A DNA stretch of 64,000 nt from Streptacidiphilus albus JL83 (GCF_000744705.1 NZ_JQML01000001.1:2356001-2420000); one strand, 5' to 3'; positions 17,436 to 26,660 are shown, numbered from the stretch's first letter. Program-made: numbers and translations. The notes: generated by a model from the letters alone, not told the origin.

Positions 17436-19118
17436 TCAGGAGCCCAGTACGCCGACCAGGACCGGCCCGGTCAGCGGCAGCAGGAAGTTGGAGAGGGTGT
17501 AGGTGATGGTGTAGCCGAGCATCGGCACCGAGCTCTGGGCGACCTGGGTGATCGAGGTGATGGCCGGGGTGGAGCACTGCTGGCCGGCGATGGCGCCGAT
17601 GAGCAGCGGTTTCTCGATCTTCAGCAGCGACCGGCCGACCACCAGCGAGATGGTGGCCGGTACCAGCACCATCAGGATCCCGGAGACCGGGAGCAGTGCC
17701 CCGTACTGCCTGAGCAGCGGTCCGGCCTCGCTGCCGGAGGCCAGACCGGTGCAGGCGATGAAGATCGCCAGGCCCATGTCCTTGAGCGTGGTGGCGGCCT
17801 GGGGCGGGAACGCGCCGAAGGTCTGCCGGCGCGAGCGGAACCAGCCGAAGATCAGGCCGGAGATCAGGCAGCCGCCGCCGGTGCCCAGCGAGAGCGGGAT
17901 GTCGCCGGCGTGGATGACGACCTGGCCGAGCAGCGAGCCGCAGACGATGCCGAGGCCGAGGTAGACGAAGTCGGTGCTGCTGTTCCTGGCGACGGTGCCG
18001 ATCCTGGCGACCACCTTGGAGACCCCGGACCGGGACCCGGCCACGGTGAGCACGTCCCCCCGGTGGATCACGGTGTCCGAGGTGGCCGGGAAGTCCTGGT
18101 CGTTGCGGAGCACGTCGGTGACGAAGACACCGTTGTCCGTGAACTCCGGGTGCTCCCCGCGCAGGTCGCCCAGGCTCCGGCCGTCGACGGAGCGCTGGGT
18201 GACCACCAGTTGGGCGGTGGCCAGCGGGCCGTCCATGCCGGGGATGGCGGCGGTCTCCGGGCCGACCAGCGCGCCGGCGTCGATCACCGCGTCGCGCCGG
18301 CCGACCAGCAGCACGGTGTCCCTGCTGCCGAGGACCAGGTCCTCGGGCGGCGGGCTGAGCACCTTGCCGCCGCTGGAGACCGACTCGACGGTGGCCCCGG
18401 CGCCCATCGCCGAGCGCAGCTCGGCCACGCTGCGGCCCTTCCCCTGGACCACGTGGTAGGTCCGGCCGACCAGGCCCGGCAGCGCCTCACGCTCGTCCGA
18501 GCCGATCGCCCCGTCGCCGCTGCCGCGCATCTTCTCCCACAGGTCGCGGGAGGCGTCGCGCAGGTTGATCCGCAGCATCATCGGCATGATCTGGCTGGTG
18601 TAGAGCACGATGGTGATCAGGCCGAACAGGTAGCAGACGGTGTAGGCCGTGGCCACATGCCCCTGATAGGTGGTGATCTGATCCGCGGTCAGTCCCGGCA
18701 GCTTGGCGATGGCCTCGGTCGCGGTGCCGACCACGGCCGACTCGGTGGCCGCTCCGGCGAGGATCCCGGAGGCGGTGCCCACATCGAGGTTGAAGATCTT
18801 GGCCGCGCCGTAGGCGATGCCGAGCACGCACACCAGTTCGATCAGGCAGAGGGTGAAGAACTTGAGGCTCTTCCGGTTGAGGTTGTTGAAGAACTGCGGG
18901 CCCGCCAGGTAGCCGAGCGAGAAGATGAAGAGGGCGAAGAAGACCGTCTTGACGTCGTCGGACACCTTGATGTGCTGGGTGCCCAGCAGCAGGGACACGA
19001 TGAGGGTCCCGCAGATGCCGCCGAGGGTGATCGGACCGACCCGCAGCTTGCCCACCAGGTACCCGGCCGACAGGCACAGGAAGAGGGCCAGTTCGGGATG
19101 GTCTTTGATGACGCCCAT
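17436..19118 (-). CDS. aspT: Aspartate:alanine antiporter, AspT family
   Basis: A 560-residue transporter. It has an N-terminal membrane half (helices within residues 5-190), a central cytosolic region with TrkA-C-like repeats (about 205-370, e.g. GRTYHVVQGKGRSVAEL) and a second membrane half. This layout and the motif GILAGAATESAVVGTATEAI fit the AAEx/AspT family that swaps aspartate in for alanine out. The ATG at 19118 is preceded by GAGGTGG; the open frame extends upstream but codes no conserved residues. It forms an operon with aspD and is divergent from the M50 protease gene across a 359-base gap. Confidence 0.92.
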   Translation of the reverse strand: MGVIKDHPELALFLCLSAGYLVGKLRVGPITLGGICGTLIVSLLLGTQHIKVSDDVKTVFFALFIFSLGYLAGPQFFNNLNRKSLKFFTLCLIELVCVLGIAYGAAKIFNLDVGTASGILAGAATESAVVGTATEAIAKLPGLTADQITTYQGHVATAYTVCYLFGLITIVLYTSQIMPMMLRINLRDASRDLWEKMRGSGDGAIGSDEREALPGLVGRTYHVVQGKGRSVAELRSAMGAGATVESVSSGGKVLSPPPEDLVLGSRDTVLLVGRRDAVIDAGALVGPETAAIPGMDGPLATAQLVVTQRSVDGRSLGDLRGEHPEFTDNGVFVTDVLRNDQDFPATSDTVIHRGDVLTVAGSRSGVSKVVARIGTVARNSSTDFVYLGLGIVCGSLLGQVVIHAGDIPLSLGTGGGCLISGLIFGWFRSRRQTFGAFPPQAATTLKDMGLAIFIACTGLASGSEAGPLLRQYGALLPVSGILMVLVPATISLVVGRSLLKIEKPLLIGAIAGQQCSTPAITSITQVAQSSVPMLGYTITYTLSNFLLPLTGPVLVGVLGS

Positions 19119-19477
19119 GCCACCTCGTTCGGGAGCAGGGCCCCGAAGGGCCGGATGCGGACTTTGCTCTCCCTGTACCAACAACCACCCGCGCGGCCGT
19201 CCGGTCGGCGCGGGATTGCCCCTGAATGGCGCATTCCCCTGAACGGCGCAGCGGCGCGCATCTGTCCGGCGCCCCCGTCGGGCCCGGCCGCCCTGCGCCG
19301 GACTCCCGACCGGAGAGGTGCCGCCACCATCCGGGGCGGCACCGGGTACGGCCCCGAGCCCGCCGGAACCGGAGGTCGGCGGGCTGCGTTCAGCGGGTAG
19401 CCGCCTGGCGGCGCTTGTCCCGGGGGGAGCCGGGGCGGGATGATCGGCACCCACCGAGTCTCCGGAGCCCAGTCACC
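19119..19477. promoter_or_regulatory. Divergent regulatory region upstream of aspT, with a direct repeat
   Basis: A 359-base gap with no gene. It holds two copies of CCCCTGAAYGGCGCA at 19219-19233 and 19236-19250, spaced 17 bases start to start, about 100-130 bases upstream of aspT. They could be a paired activator or repressor site. A locally less GC-rich stretch at about 19160-19195 is the best candidate promoter zone for aspT. Confidence 0.5.
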
Positions 19478-20284
19478 ATGACCTTCAGCCACCACCACCC
19501 GCACTCCGAGCGGCGGATCAGCACGATCTTCCTGGTCCTGCTCGCCGTCATGGCCGCGTCCGGCTACGCGCTGTGGGCGAACTGGGGCAGCAGCCCCCGG
19601 GTCGGGGTCTTCATCTTCGTGGTGGCCGGCTGGCTGGTCTCGCTCTGCCTGCACGAGTACGCCCACGCGCGGACGGCCCTGCACAGCGGGGACATCTCGG
19701 TGGGGACCAAGGGCTACCTCACCCTGAACCCGCTGAAGTACACCCACCCGATCTACAGCTTCGTGATGCCGCTGGTGTTCATCATCCTCGGCGGGATCGC
19801 GCTGCCGGGCGGAGCGGTGTTCATCGAGCGGGGCCGGATCCAGGGCAAGTGGAAGCACAGCCTGATCTCGGCAGCCGGACCGCTGACCAACGCGGTGTTC
19901 GCCCTGGTCCTGCTGCTGCCGCTGAGCCTCAGCGACCCCCTGAACACCGGTCACGGCTACTTCTTCAGCGCCCTGGGCTACCTGGCGCTGCTCCAGGTGA
20001 TGGCGACCGTCCTGAACCTGGTGCCGATGCCGGGCCTGGACGGCTACGGGATCGTCGAGCCCTGGCTCTCCTACGAGAACCGGCGCGCGTTCGCCAACCT
20101 GGCCCCGTACGGGATGATGATCATCTTCCTGCTGCTGTGGAACCCGACCATCGGCGGCTGGTTCTTCAACGACGTGATCTACGTGATCCTCGGCTGGTTC
20201 GGCCACTCCGACGTGTACGCCAGCGCCGGCTCCGGCCTGTTCCACTTCTTCAACTTCAACCTCGGCAGCATCTTCGGCCACTGA
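19478..20284 (+). CDS. Site-2 protease-type M50 family membrane metalloprotease
   Basis: A 268-residue polytopic protein with the zinc motif HEYAH (residues 59-63) inside a membrane helix. A second conserved site, NLVPMPGLDGYG (about residue 183), supplies the third metal ligand Asp. Hydrophobic helices flank both. Rv2869c/SpoIVFB-like proteases of this type cut substrates within the membrane, but no PDZ domain is present here and the substrate is unknown. The ATG at 19478 begins the conserved part; upstream open frame is GC-rich non-coding sequence. Confidence 0.88.
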   Translation: MTFSHHHPHSERRISTIFLVLLAVMAASGYALWANWGSSPRVGVFIFVVAGWLVSLCLHEYAHARTALHSGDISVGTKGYLTLNPLKYTHPIYSFVMPLVFIILGGIALPGGAVFIERGRIQGKWKHSLISAAGPLTNAVFALVLLLPLSLSDPLNTGHGYFFSALGYLALLQVMATVLNLVPMPGLDGYGIVEPWLSYENRRAFANLAPYGMMIIFLLLWNPTIGGWFFNDVIYVILGWFGHSDVYASAGSGLFHFFNFNLGSIFGH

Positions 20285-20327
20285 GGCCGAACTGCGGGCG
20301 ACACGGCGGGTGTCGGGTGGCGGGCGC

Positions 20328-20489
20328 TCAGACCCGGCTGCGGCGCCACTGGACCCAGCCGATGTTGCTGGACAGGCCCGCCAGCAGCACCCAGCCCAGT
20401 CCGAGCCAGAACCCGGCCAGGACCGACACCACGGCGGCGACCAGCGCCAGCGCGGCCAGGGTGAACGCAAGCAGGGCGAAGCGGGGCAT
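20328..20489 (-). CDS. Small membrane protein, 53 residues
   Basis: It encodes MPRFALLAFTLAALALVAAV followed by a second hydrophobic segment (LGLGWVLLAGLSSNIGWVQW) and a basic end RRSRV, so two membrane helices. The ATG has GGAG about 8 bases upstream. A longer open frame to 20543 exists, but its first residues are arginine/proline noise. No known domain is recognised. It is convergent with the M50 protease gene. Confidence 0.65.
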   Translation of the reverse strand: MPRFALLAFTLAALALVAAVVSVLAGFWLGLGWVLLAGLSSNIGWVQWRRSRV

Positions 20490-20627
20490 CTCAGGACTCC
20501 AGGGACGGACCGGGCGGGGCGGGGCGGTGCGCGGCCGAACCACCGGTCCGGCCGTGCACCATTGTCGCCGACGCCCCGCCCGGAACCGCGCAGGGGTCCC
20601 CGTCGCCGTCCCGGATGTCGGCGGGTC

Positions 20628-21368
20628 TCAGACGTCGGTGATCCGCAGCCCGGCGTGGGCCTTGTAGCGGCGGTTGACCGAGATCAGGTTGGCCACCAGC
20701 GACTCCACCTGGTGGGCGTTGCGCAGCCGCCCGGCGAACACGCCGCGCATCCCGGGCACCCGCTCGGCCAGGGCCTGGACGGCGTCGGTGGCCGCCCGCT
20801 CCTCGCCGAGCACCAGCACGTCGATGTCGACCTCCTCGACGCCCTGGTCCAGCAGCAGCACCGCCGAGAGGTGGTGGAAGGCGGCGGTCACCCGGGAGTC
20901 CGGGAGCAGCGCGGCGGCCTGCTGGGCGGCACTGCCCTCCTCCGGCTTCAGCGCGTAGGCGCCCTGCTTGTCGAAGCCCAGCGGGTTGACGCAGTCGACG
21001 ACGATCTTGCCGGCCAGCTCGGCGCGCAGCGAGGCGAGCAGCTCGGCGTGGCCCTCCCAGGGGACGGCCACGATCACGATGTCGCTCTCCGCCGCCGTGG
21101 TGGCGTTGTCCGCGCCGCGCACGCCGAAGCCCAGCTCCTCGGCCTTCTCCTGGGCGCGCTCGGCGCTGCGGGAGCCGATCACGACCCGCTGGCCGGCCTT
21201 GGCGAGCCGGTAGGCGAGGCCCCGGCCCTGCGGTCCGGTGCCGCCCAGGACACCGACCACCAGGCCGGAGACGTCCGGCAGTTCGTACGGGCTGCGGGTG
21301 GCGCCGGGGGCGGCGGCGGAAGCGGATACGGGGGCGGGGGCGGCGGCGCCGTCATCGGTTGCACTCAT
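20628..21368 (-). CDS. npdG: NADPH-dependent F420 reductase (F420H2:NADP oxidoreductase)
   Basis: 246 residues. The N-terminal Rossmann fold begins at about residue 34 with VVGVLGGTGPQGRGLAYRLAKAG and GSRSAERAQEKAEELG, the NADP-binding signature of Fno/NpdG. EGHAELLASLRAEL and the CVNPLG motif follow, as in this family. It passes hydride between NADPH and the deazaflavin F420 and so feeds F420-dependent redox enzymes. The first about 30 residues are Ala/Pro-rich and probably disordered. ATG start; divergent from the MFS gene at 21551. Confidence 0.92.
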   Translation of the reverse strand: MSATDDGAAAPAPVSASAAAPGATRSPYELPDVSGLVVGVLGGTGPQGRGLAYRLAKAGQRVVIGSRSAERAQEKAEELGFGVRGADNATTAAESDIVIVAVPWEGHAELLASLRAELAGKIVVDCVNPLGFDKQGAYALKPEEGSAAQQAAALLPDSRVTAAFHHLSAVLLLDQGVEEVDIDVLVLGEERAATDAVQALAERVPGMRGVFAGRLRNAHQVESLVANLISVNRRYKAHAGLRITDV

Positions 21369-21550
21369 GCGCGCATCCTCGCATCCGTCGCACCGTCAGG
21401 CGATGCGTCCGGCATCACACCCGCGCCGGACCGGTCGGCCGCAGCGGCGGTGCAGTGGCGGAACACCGGCGGGAGCAGCGGCGGGGCACACGTGGGAGCA
21501 GCGGAAATCCATTTGCCGGACGGGCGGCGCCCGGGTGAGGATCGGGCATC

Positions 21551-22927
21551 GTGACCCCGAACGCCCCTGCCTCCCGAAGATCGCGGATTCGCCGCCTCGC
21601 CTCCCAGCTCAGCGTGGACCTGTCGCCCTGGCACAGCTCCCGCGACTTCCGGCTGCTCTGGAGCTCCGGCGCGATCACCATCGTCGGCAGCTACCTCACC
21701 CTGGTCGCGGTCCCGCTCCAGCTCAAGCAGCTGACCGGCTCCTCGCTCGCGGTCGGGCTGATCGGTGCGGTCGAACTGGTGCCGCTGATCGTCTGCGGGC
21801 TCTGGGGCGGGGCGCTCGCCGACGCGCTGGACCGGCGGCGGCTGGTCCTCTACAACGAGGTCGCCCAGGGCGTCTGCGCGGTGCTGCTGCTGGCCAACGC
21901 GCTGCTGCCGCACCCGATGGTCTGGCCGCTCTACGCGATAGCCGCGCTCAGCTCGGCCTTCGGCGCGATCCAGCGTCCCTCGCTGGACGCGATGACCCAG
22001 CAGATCGTCCCGCACGACCAGCTGACCGCCGCCGCCTCGCTCAACTCGCTGCGCTGGAACGTCGGCGCCATCGCCAGCCCGGCCCTGGCCGGGCTGATCG
22101 CCACCACCGCCGGCGTGTCCGTGGCCTACGGGCTGGACGCGGCGACGTTCGTGGCGTCCGTGCTGCTGATGTACCGGCTGCGTCCGGTGCCGCCCTCCGC
22201 CGGGGCCGAGAAGCCCTCGGTCCGGGCGATCCTCGACGGGCTGCGCTACGCCCGCAGCCGTCCCGAACTGCTCGGCACCTACGCGGTGGACCTGGCCGCG
22301 ATGTTCTTCGCCATGCCGACCGCGCTCTTCCCCTTCCTCGCCGACCGGCTCCACGCGGACTGGTCGTTGGGGCTGATGTACGGCTCCTTCGCGGTCGGCG
22401 CGCTGGTGGTGACGCTGACCAGCCGCTGGGCCTCGCGGGTGCACCGGCACGGGCGGATGGTGGTCTGGGCGGCCATGGGCTGGGGCGCGGCCATCGCCGG
22501 GGCCGGGCTCAGCGGCGATGTCTGGCTGGTGCTGCTCTGCCTGGCGGCGGCCGGCGGCGCCGACATGGTCAGCGGGCTGTTCCGGTCGACCATGTGGAAC
22601 GGCAGCATCCCGGACGAGCTGCGCGGACGGCTGGCCGGGGTCGAGCTGCTGAGCTACTCGGCGGGTCCGCAGCTGGGCCAGGTCCGGGCCGGCGGCACCG
22701 CCTCGCTGATCGGCGTGCGCGGCTCGATCTGGGTCGGCGGCCTGGCCTGCGTGGCGGCGGTCGGCGCGCTGGCGGTCTCGCTGCCGGCGCTGATGCGCTA
22801 CGACGCCCGCACCGACCCGCACGCCCTCGCCCTCCGCGCCCACCGCGCCGGGGCGACGGCCGGGGCCGCGCCCGAGCCGGCCGGGGCCGAACCCGCGCCG
22901 GCCGGGGCGGCGCAGCCGGTGGGCTGA
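21551..22927 (+). CDS. MFS transporter, EntS-like family
   Basis: A 458-residue protein with about 12 hydrophobic helices. WHSSRDFRLLWSSGAITIVGSYLTLVAVPLQLKQLTG at the start of helix 1 and GALADALDRRRLVLYNE in loop 2-3 match the enterobactin-exporter-like MFS group. RPSLDAMTQQIVPHDQLTAAASLNSLRWNVGAIASPALAG is also typical. The C-terminus ends in Ala/Gly/Pro-rich repeats. The start is GTG, preceded by GGTGAGGAT. The substrate is unknown. It is convergent with the DUF4129/MoxR/DUF58 operon; only 7 bases separate the stop codons. Confidence 0.87.
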   Translation: MTPNAPASRRSRIRRLASQLSVDLSPWHSSRDFRLLWSSGAITIVGSYLTLVAVPLQLKQLTGSSLAVGLIGAVELVPLIVCGLWGGALADALDRRRLVLYNEVAQGVCAVLLLANALLPHPMVWPLYAIAALSSAFGAIQRPSLDAMTQQIVPHDQLTAAASLNSLRWNVGAIASPALAGLIATTAGVSVAYGLDAATFVASVLLMYRLRPVPPSAGAEKPSVRAILDGLRYARSRPELLGTYAVDLAAMFFAMPTALFPFLADRLHADWSLGLMYGSFAVGALVVTLTSRWASRVHRHGRMVVWAAMGWGAAIAGAGLSGDVWLVLLCLAAAGGADMVSGLFRSTMWNGSIPDELRGRLAGVELLSYSAGPQLGQVRAGGTASLIGVRGSIWVGGLACVAAVGALAVSLPALMRYDARTDPHALALRAHRAGATAGAAPEPAGAEPAPAGAAQPVG

Positions 22928-22934
22928 TCCGGCG

Positions 22935-23606
22935 TCAGCGGCGGGGGTCGGTGCGGCGCAGCCGGAGCACGGTCGCGGCCGTGGCCACCGCCGCGATCAG
23001 GGCCAGCGCGGCCAGCAGCCGGGCCCAGGCGCCGCCGCCGTGGACCGGGAGCAGCGCCGCGGCCAGCACCAGCGCGCTCGCGCCGACGGCGGCCAGCAGC
23101 ACTCGCGGGCGGCGCAGCAGCCGCGCGCCGGGCGGGCCGGCCACCACGCCGTCCAGCAGCAGCAGGTAGCCGAGCAGCAGTGCGGTGTCGACCGCGGCGA
23201 GCCAGCCGGGCGGCCGGTTCACGGCGGCCACCAGCACGCTGCCGAGCACGAACGCGGTGTTGCGGTGCCGGAGCAGCTGGATCCGCCAGCGGAAGTCGCC
23301 GCCCGTCGGCCGGGCCGAGAGCGGGGGCGCGGCGACATAGGCCGCGGCCAGCGCGCACAGCGGCAGCAGCAGCCGGAGCGCGCTGCCGGCGAACCAGGCC
23401 GTCGGGTCGGAGACGGCGACGGCGATCAGGCAGCCCAGCAACCGCATCGGCCAGGCGAGGTCGTCGGCCGGGCGTGGGCTCGCCCAGAGGTCGGCCTCGG
23501 GCGTGGCGCCGCCGGGCGCGGTCGGCGGCGGCGGAACGGCAGGGCCGGGCGCGGGGACGGGCGCGGGGACGGGCGCGGGGACGGGCGCGGGCGCCGGGGC
23601 GGTCAA
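22935..23606 (-). CDS. Membrane protein, last gene of the MoxR/DUF58 operon
   Basis: About 223 residues from a TTG start whose TTGA overlaps the DUF58 stop codon; GGGAGA stands just upstream. The N-terminal about 30 residues include three PAPV repeats encoded by three exact 12-base units (about 23553-23590). At least five hydrophobic helices follow (LGCLIAVAVSDPTAWFAG, LLPLCALAAAYVAAP, FVLGSVLVAAV, ALLLGYLLLLDGVVAG and RVLLAAVGASALVLAAALLPV). I do not recognise a named family. Its position suggests a membrane partner of the MoxR-DUF58 system. Confidence 0.75.
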   Translation of the reverse strand: MTAPAPAPVPAPVPAPVPAPGPAVPPPPTAPGGATPEADLWASPRPADDLAWPMRLLGCLIAVAVSDPTAWFAGSALRLLLPLCALAAAYVAAPPLSARPTGGDFRWRIQLLRHRNTAFVLGSVLVAAVNRPPGWLAAVDTALLLGYLLLLDGVVAGPPGARLLRRPRVLLAAVGASALVLAAALLPVHGGGAWARLLAALALIAAVATAATVLRLRRTDPRR

Positions 23607-25000
23607 CTGACTCTCCCTTGGATCCGGGTCCGCAGCAGCGGGGCGAGCGAGAGGTCGAGGGTCTCGCCCTCCCAGGGGACGACCGGGATGCCCTTGTCGA
23701 CCAGGCTGTAGCGCAGCGCCTGGCGGTCCAGCCGCCACAGCCGCAGGGCGAGCTCCTGGATGCTGTCGTTGGGGTTGACCCGCGGGTCGGCGATCGGGAT
23801 CTCCACGATCACCACCGGGTTGCCGCGTTCCGCCAGACCGCCGAGGACGTCCATGATCCGCGGGTCGGCGAGCGAGGTCACCGCGTAGACCAGGGCGCTG
23901 TTGGGGATGGCCGGCGGGGGCAGCCGGTTCAGGTCCGGGGTGGAGAAGGTCAGGTCGCGGCGGACGTCCAGGACCGCCTGCACCAGCCGGTAGAAGTGGG
24001 CGTCGCCGGTGCCCGGCTGGAGCCAGTTGAGCCTGCCGCCGACCGAGACGATGCCGACCCGGTCGTGGCTGTGCAGATAGGTGCGGACCAGTCCGGCGGC
24101 GACCCGCAGCGACTCGTCCAGGCTGGACCTGCCGACCGGCTCCGGGCCTGCGATGTCGCAGAAGGCGTCCAGCAGCACCACCGCGTCGGCGGCGCGCTCG
24201 GCCGCGAACTGGTTGACCTGGATGCTGCCGCGCCGGGTGGTGGCGGCCCAGTGGATCCGGCGCTGCCGCTCGCCCCAGACGTGCGGGCGGACGCCGACGA
24301 CCTCGATGCCCTCGCCGGTCTGCCGGGCGGTGTGCTCGCCGAGCCGGTCCGGCAGCCGGACCGGGATCGGGGTGAAGCTGCCGTCGGCCGGCATCGGGAA
24401 GACCTCTATCTCGCCGAGGTCGGCCCGGACGGTGCGCCGGGTGAGGCCGCCCGCGTCGTAGAGGTCGAGGTCGACCACGCCCAGCGTCCAGCGGCCCCAG
24501 CGGCGGGCGGTGTAGCCGAGGGTGACCACGGGCCCGTCCACGTCCACCGAGACCAGGTCGGTGCCGGGGCCGAGCGAGACCCCGGGGTCGACCCAGCCGA
24601 CGACGCCGTCGAAGACGGCGGTGACGGTGACGACCACCCGCTCGCCCTCGAAGCAGCGGCGCGAGGGCACGTCCGCCACCACCCGGACCCGCTGCGGCTG
24701 GGCGTCGTCGGTGGCGGCGACCACCAGCAGCACCAGCGGACCCGCGGCCAGCGCGAGCAGCCACGGCTGGCCGGTCACCAGCGCCAGCAGCACGGCCAGC
24801 GCGGTCAGGCTGGCCAGCCGCAGGGTGCGCGGCGCGGCCCGCCACTCGGTCGGCCGGAGGCTCGGGGCCTCGGCGTCGTCGGCCTGCCGGCCATCGCTGC
24901 CGAGTGCCCGCAGCACCTCCGGCGCGGGCGGGGCGGTGCTGCCGGACCGGCGCGCCCGGGCGGCGGCCACCGACCGGCGCTCCGGGGCGGGGCCGGTCAT
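23603..25000 (-). CDS. DUF58 domain protein
   Basis: 465 residues. There are two hydrophobic helices near residues 60-105 (LASLTALAVLLALVTGQPWLLALAAGPLVLLVVAAT). The DUF58 signature RRIHWAATTRRGSIQVNQFAAERAADAVVLLDAF (about 235-270) follows, which leads into a von Willebrand factor A-like fold. DUF58 proteins occur with MoxR ATPases and are thought to act as chaperone or assembly partners. Its ATG overlaps the moxR-like stop codon (ATGA), and its own stop overlaps the start of the next gene, so expression is coupled. Confidence 0.9.
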   Translation of the reverse strand: MTGPAPERRSVAAARARRSGSTAPPAPEVLRALGSDGRQADDAEAPSLRPTEWRAAPRTLRLASLTALAVLLALVTGQPWLLALAAGPLVLLVVAATDDAQPQRVRVVADVPSRRCFEGERVVVTVTAVFDGVVGWVDPGVSLGPGTDLVSVDVDGPVVTLGYTARRWGRWTLGVVDLDLYDAGGLTRRTVRADLGEIEVFPMPADGSFTPIPVRLPDRLGEHTARQTGEGIEVVGVRPHVWGERQRRIHWAATTRRGSIQVNQFAAERAADAVVLLDAFCDIAGPEPVGRSSLDESLRVAAGLVRTYLHSHDRVGIVSVGGRLNWLQPGTGDAHFYRLVQAVLDVRRDLTFSTPDLNRLPPPAIPNSALVYAVTSLADPRIMDVLGGLAERGNPVVIVEIPIADPRVNPNDSIQELALRLWRLDRQALRYSLVDKGIPVVPWEGETLDLSLAPLLRTRIQGRVS

Positions 25001-25992
25001 GCCGTGCGGGGGGTGGTGCGCGGCGTCGGGACGCTGTCGACCAGCCCCGCTATCACGTCGTCGGAGCTGATCCGACGGACCCAGAGCTCGGGGCGGAGGC
25101 TGATCCGGTGCGCCAGCGCGGGCACCGCGACGGCCTTGACGTCCTCCGGGGTGACATAGTCGCGGGCGGCCATCACCGCGCGGGCGCGCGCCAGTTGGAC
25201 CAGGGCGAGGCCGCCGCGCGGCGAGGCCCCGACCTGGATCTGGGCGTGCTTCCGGGTGGCGTCGATCAGCGCGACGATGTAGTCGACCAGGTCGTCGTCG
25301 ATCTCCACCCGCTCCAGGCTGGCGCGCATCGCCAGCACCTCGGCCGGGTCGGTGTGGGCGCTGAGCACCGCCTCGGGCGCGGCCCGGTCCAGCCGGCGGC
25401 GCAGCATCGCGGCCTCGTCGGCGACCGGCAGGTAGCCCATCCGCACCCGCAGCAGGAAGCGGTCGAGCTGGGCCTCGGGCAGGGTGTAGGTGCCCTCGTA
25501 CTCGATCGGGTTGTCGGTCGCGATGACCACGAACGGCGAGGGCAGCGCCCGGGTCACGCCGTCGACGCTGACCTGGGCCTCGGCCATCGCCTCCAGCAGC
25601 GCGGCCTGGGTCTTCGGGGGCGTCCGGTTGATCTCGTCGGCGAGCAGCAGGTGGGTGAAGACCGGACCGGGCCGGAACACCATCTCACCGGTGCGCTGGT
25701 CGTAGATCGGCGCACCGGAGACGTCGGAGGGCAGCAGGTCGGGGGTGAACTGGATGCGGCTGAAGTCGAGGCCGAGCACGGTCGCGAAGGACCGGGCGAG
25801 CAGCGTCTTGCCGAGTCCGGGCAGGTCCTCGATCAGCACGTGGCCGCCGGCCAGGACGCCGAGCATGACCAGTTCCAGCGCGGCGCGCTTGCCGACGACG
25901 GCGCGCTCGACCTCGTCGAGGACGGCGTGGGCGCGCACGCCGGCCTGCTGGGGCGTCAGGACGGTGGCGTCCTGCTGGCTCACGGGGGACAC
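24997..25992 (-). CDS. MoxR family AAA+ ATPase
   Basis: 331 residues from the GTG at 25992, which has AAGGAG just upstream. An alternative GTG at 26115 overlaps the preceding stop codon and would add 41 Pro/Ala/Thr-rich residues. The AAA+ core shows Walker A EDLPGLGKTLLARS, the MoxR segment FTPDLLPSDVSG, Walker B LLLADEINRTPPKTQAALLEAM and sensor 1 VIATDNPIEYEGTY. The C-terminal lid domain includes GASPRGGLALVQLARARA. MoxR ATPases act as chaperones that mature protein complexes or mobilise metal cofactors with a DUF58/VWA partner, here the next gene. Confidence 0.9.
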   Translation of the reverse strand: MSPVSQQDATVLTPQQAGVRAHAVLDEVERAVVGKRAALELVMLGVLAGGHVLIEDLPGLGKTLLARSFATVLGLDFSRIQFTPDLLPSDVSGAPIYDQRTGEMVFRPGPVFTHLLLADEINRTPPKTQAALLEAMAEAQVSVDGVTRALPSPFVVIATDNPIEYEGTYTLPEAQLDRFLLRVRMGYLPVADEAAMLRRRLDRAAPEAVLSAHTDPAEVLAMRASLERVEIDDDLVDYIVALIDATRKHAQIQVGASPRGGLALVQLARARAVMAARDYVTPEDVKAVAVPALAHRISLRPELWVRRISSDDVIAGLVDSVPTPRTTPRTA

Positions 25993-26111
25993 GGTGCTCC
26001 TTGGAGGACTGATCCGCGGATGGTCGCGGGGCGCGGCGGCAGCTGGTGTGGTGGCAGGGGGTGCGGTGCCAGGGGGTGCGGTGGTGGGGGGTGCGGTGGC
26101 GGGCGGCTGGG

Positions 26112-26660
26112 TCACAGCGCCTCCAGCCGCTCGACCAGGGCGATGATCAGCCGGTCCGGCAGCGGTCGGCGCAGCGCCGGGTCGACGCTGACCGCCCCGC
26201 CCGCCGCGTCGGTGCCGAGCCGGGGCCGGGCCGGGTCGATCCACGGCCACAGCTCCGGGCCGACCAGTGCGGCGGCGCGGACCGGGTCGGTGTGGATCGA
26301 GATGCCGTGCCGTTCGGCCAGCCGCGCCCCGTAGAGCCGCTGCAGCAGCGGCCTGAGGTGCAGTTCGTAGCCGAGCAGCGACTCGCGGGCGTCCTCGACC
26401 GCGGCGTCCCAGTAGCGCAGGGTGGGTTCGCGGCTCTTGACCAGCTGGACCTTCCGCCGGTAGTTGCTGTCCACGGCGTCCGCGCCGGCCACGTACCTGG
26501 CCCCGGCCAGGGCCGCCGCCGCCAGTACGCCGGCGCCGGTCGCCGCCGCCGGGAGCCCGCCGACCAGGGCCAGCATCACCTCGGCGCCGACGGCGGCGCT
26601 GACCAGGACGGTCAGCGCCTCCCGGACGATGCCCATCTGCGGGACGCGGCGCGGGTTCAC
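26112..26660 (-). CDS. Membrane-associated protein of the MoxR operon, unknown family
   Basis: 182 residues from a GTG whose GTGA overlaps the stop of the DUF4129 gene. Two adjacent hydrophobic helices lie at about residues 12-55 (LTVLVSAAVGAEVMLALVGG and GVLAAAALAGARYVAG). A soluble part follows with YRRKVQLVKSREPTLRYWDAAVEDAR and a tail ending ALRRPLPDRLIIALVERLEAL. I do not recognise the family. The strict overlap with both neighbours implies it works in the same complex. Confidence 0.8.
   Translation of the reverse strand: MNPRRVPQMGIVREALTVLVSAAVGAEVMLALVGGLPAAATGAGVLAAAALAGARYVAGADAVDSNYRRKVQLVKSREPTLRYWDAAVEDARESLLGYELHLRPLLQRLYGARLAERHGISIHTDPVRAAALVGPELWPWIDPARPRLGTDAAGGAVSVDPALRRPLPDRLIIALVERLEAL

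Noticed and set aside
15807..19400. A 1197-residue open frame on the plus strand
   Set aside because: It is the antisense of aspD and aspT. Its translation is a low-complexity mix of Gly, Arg, Gln, His and Asp, which is what the complementary frame of high-GC genes always gives.
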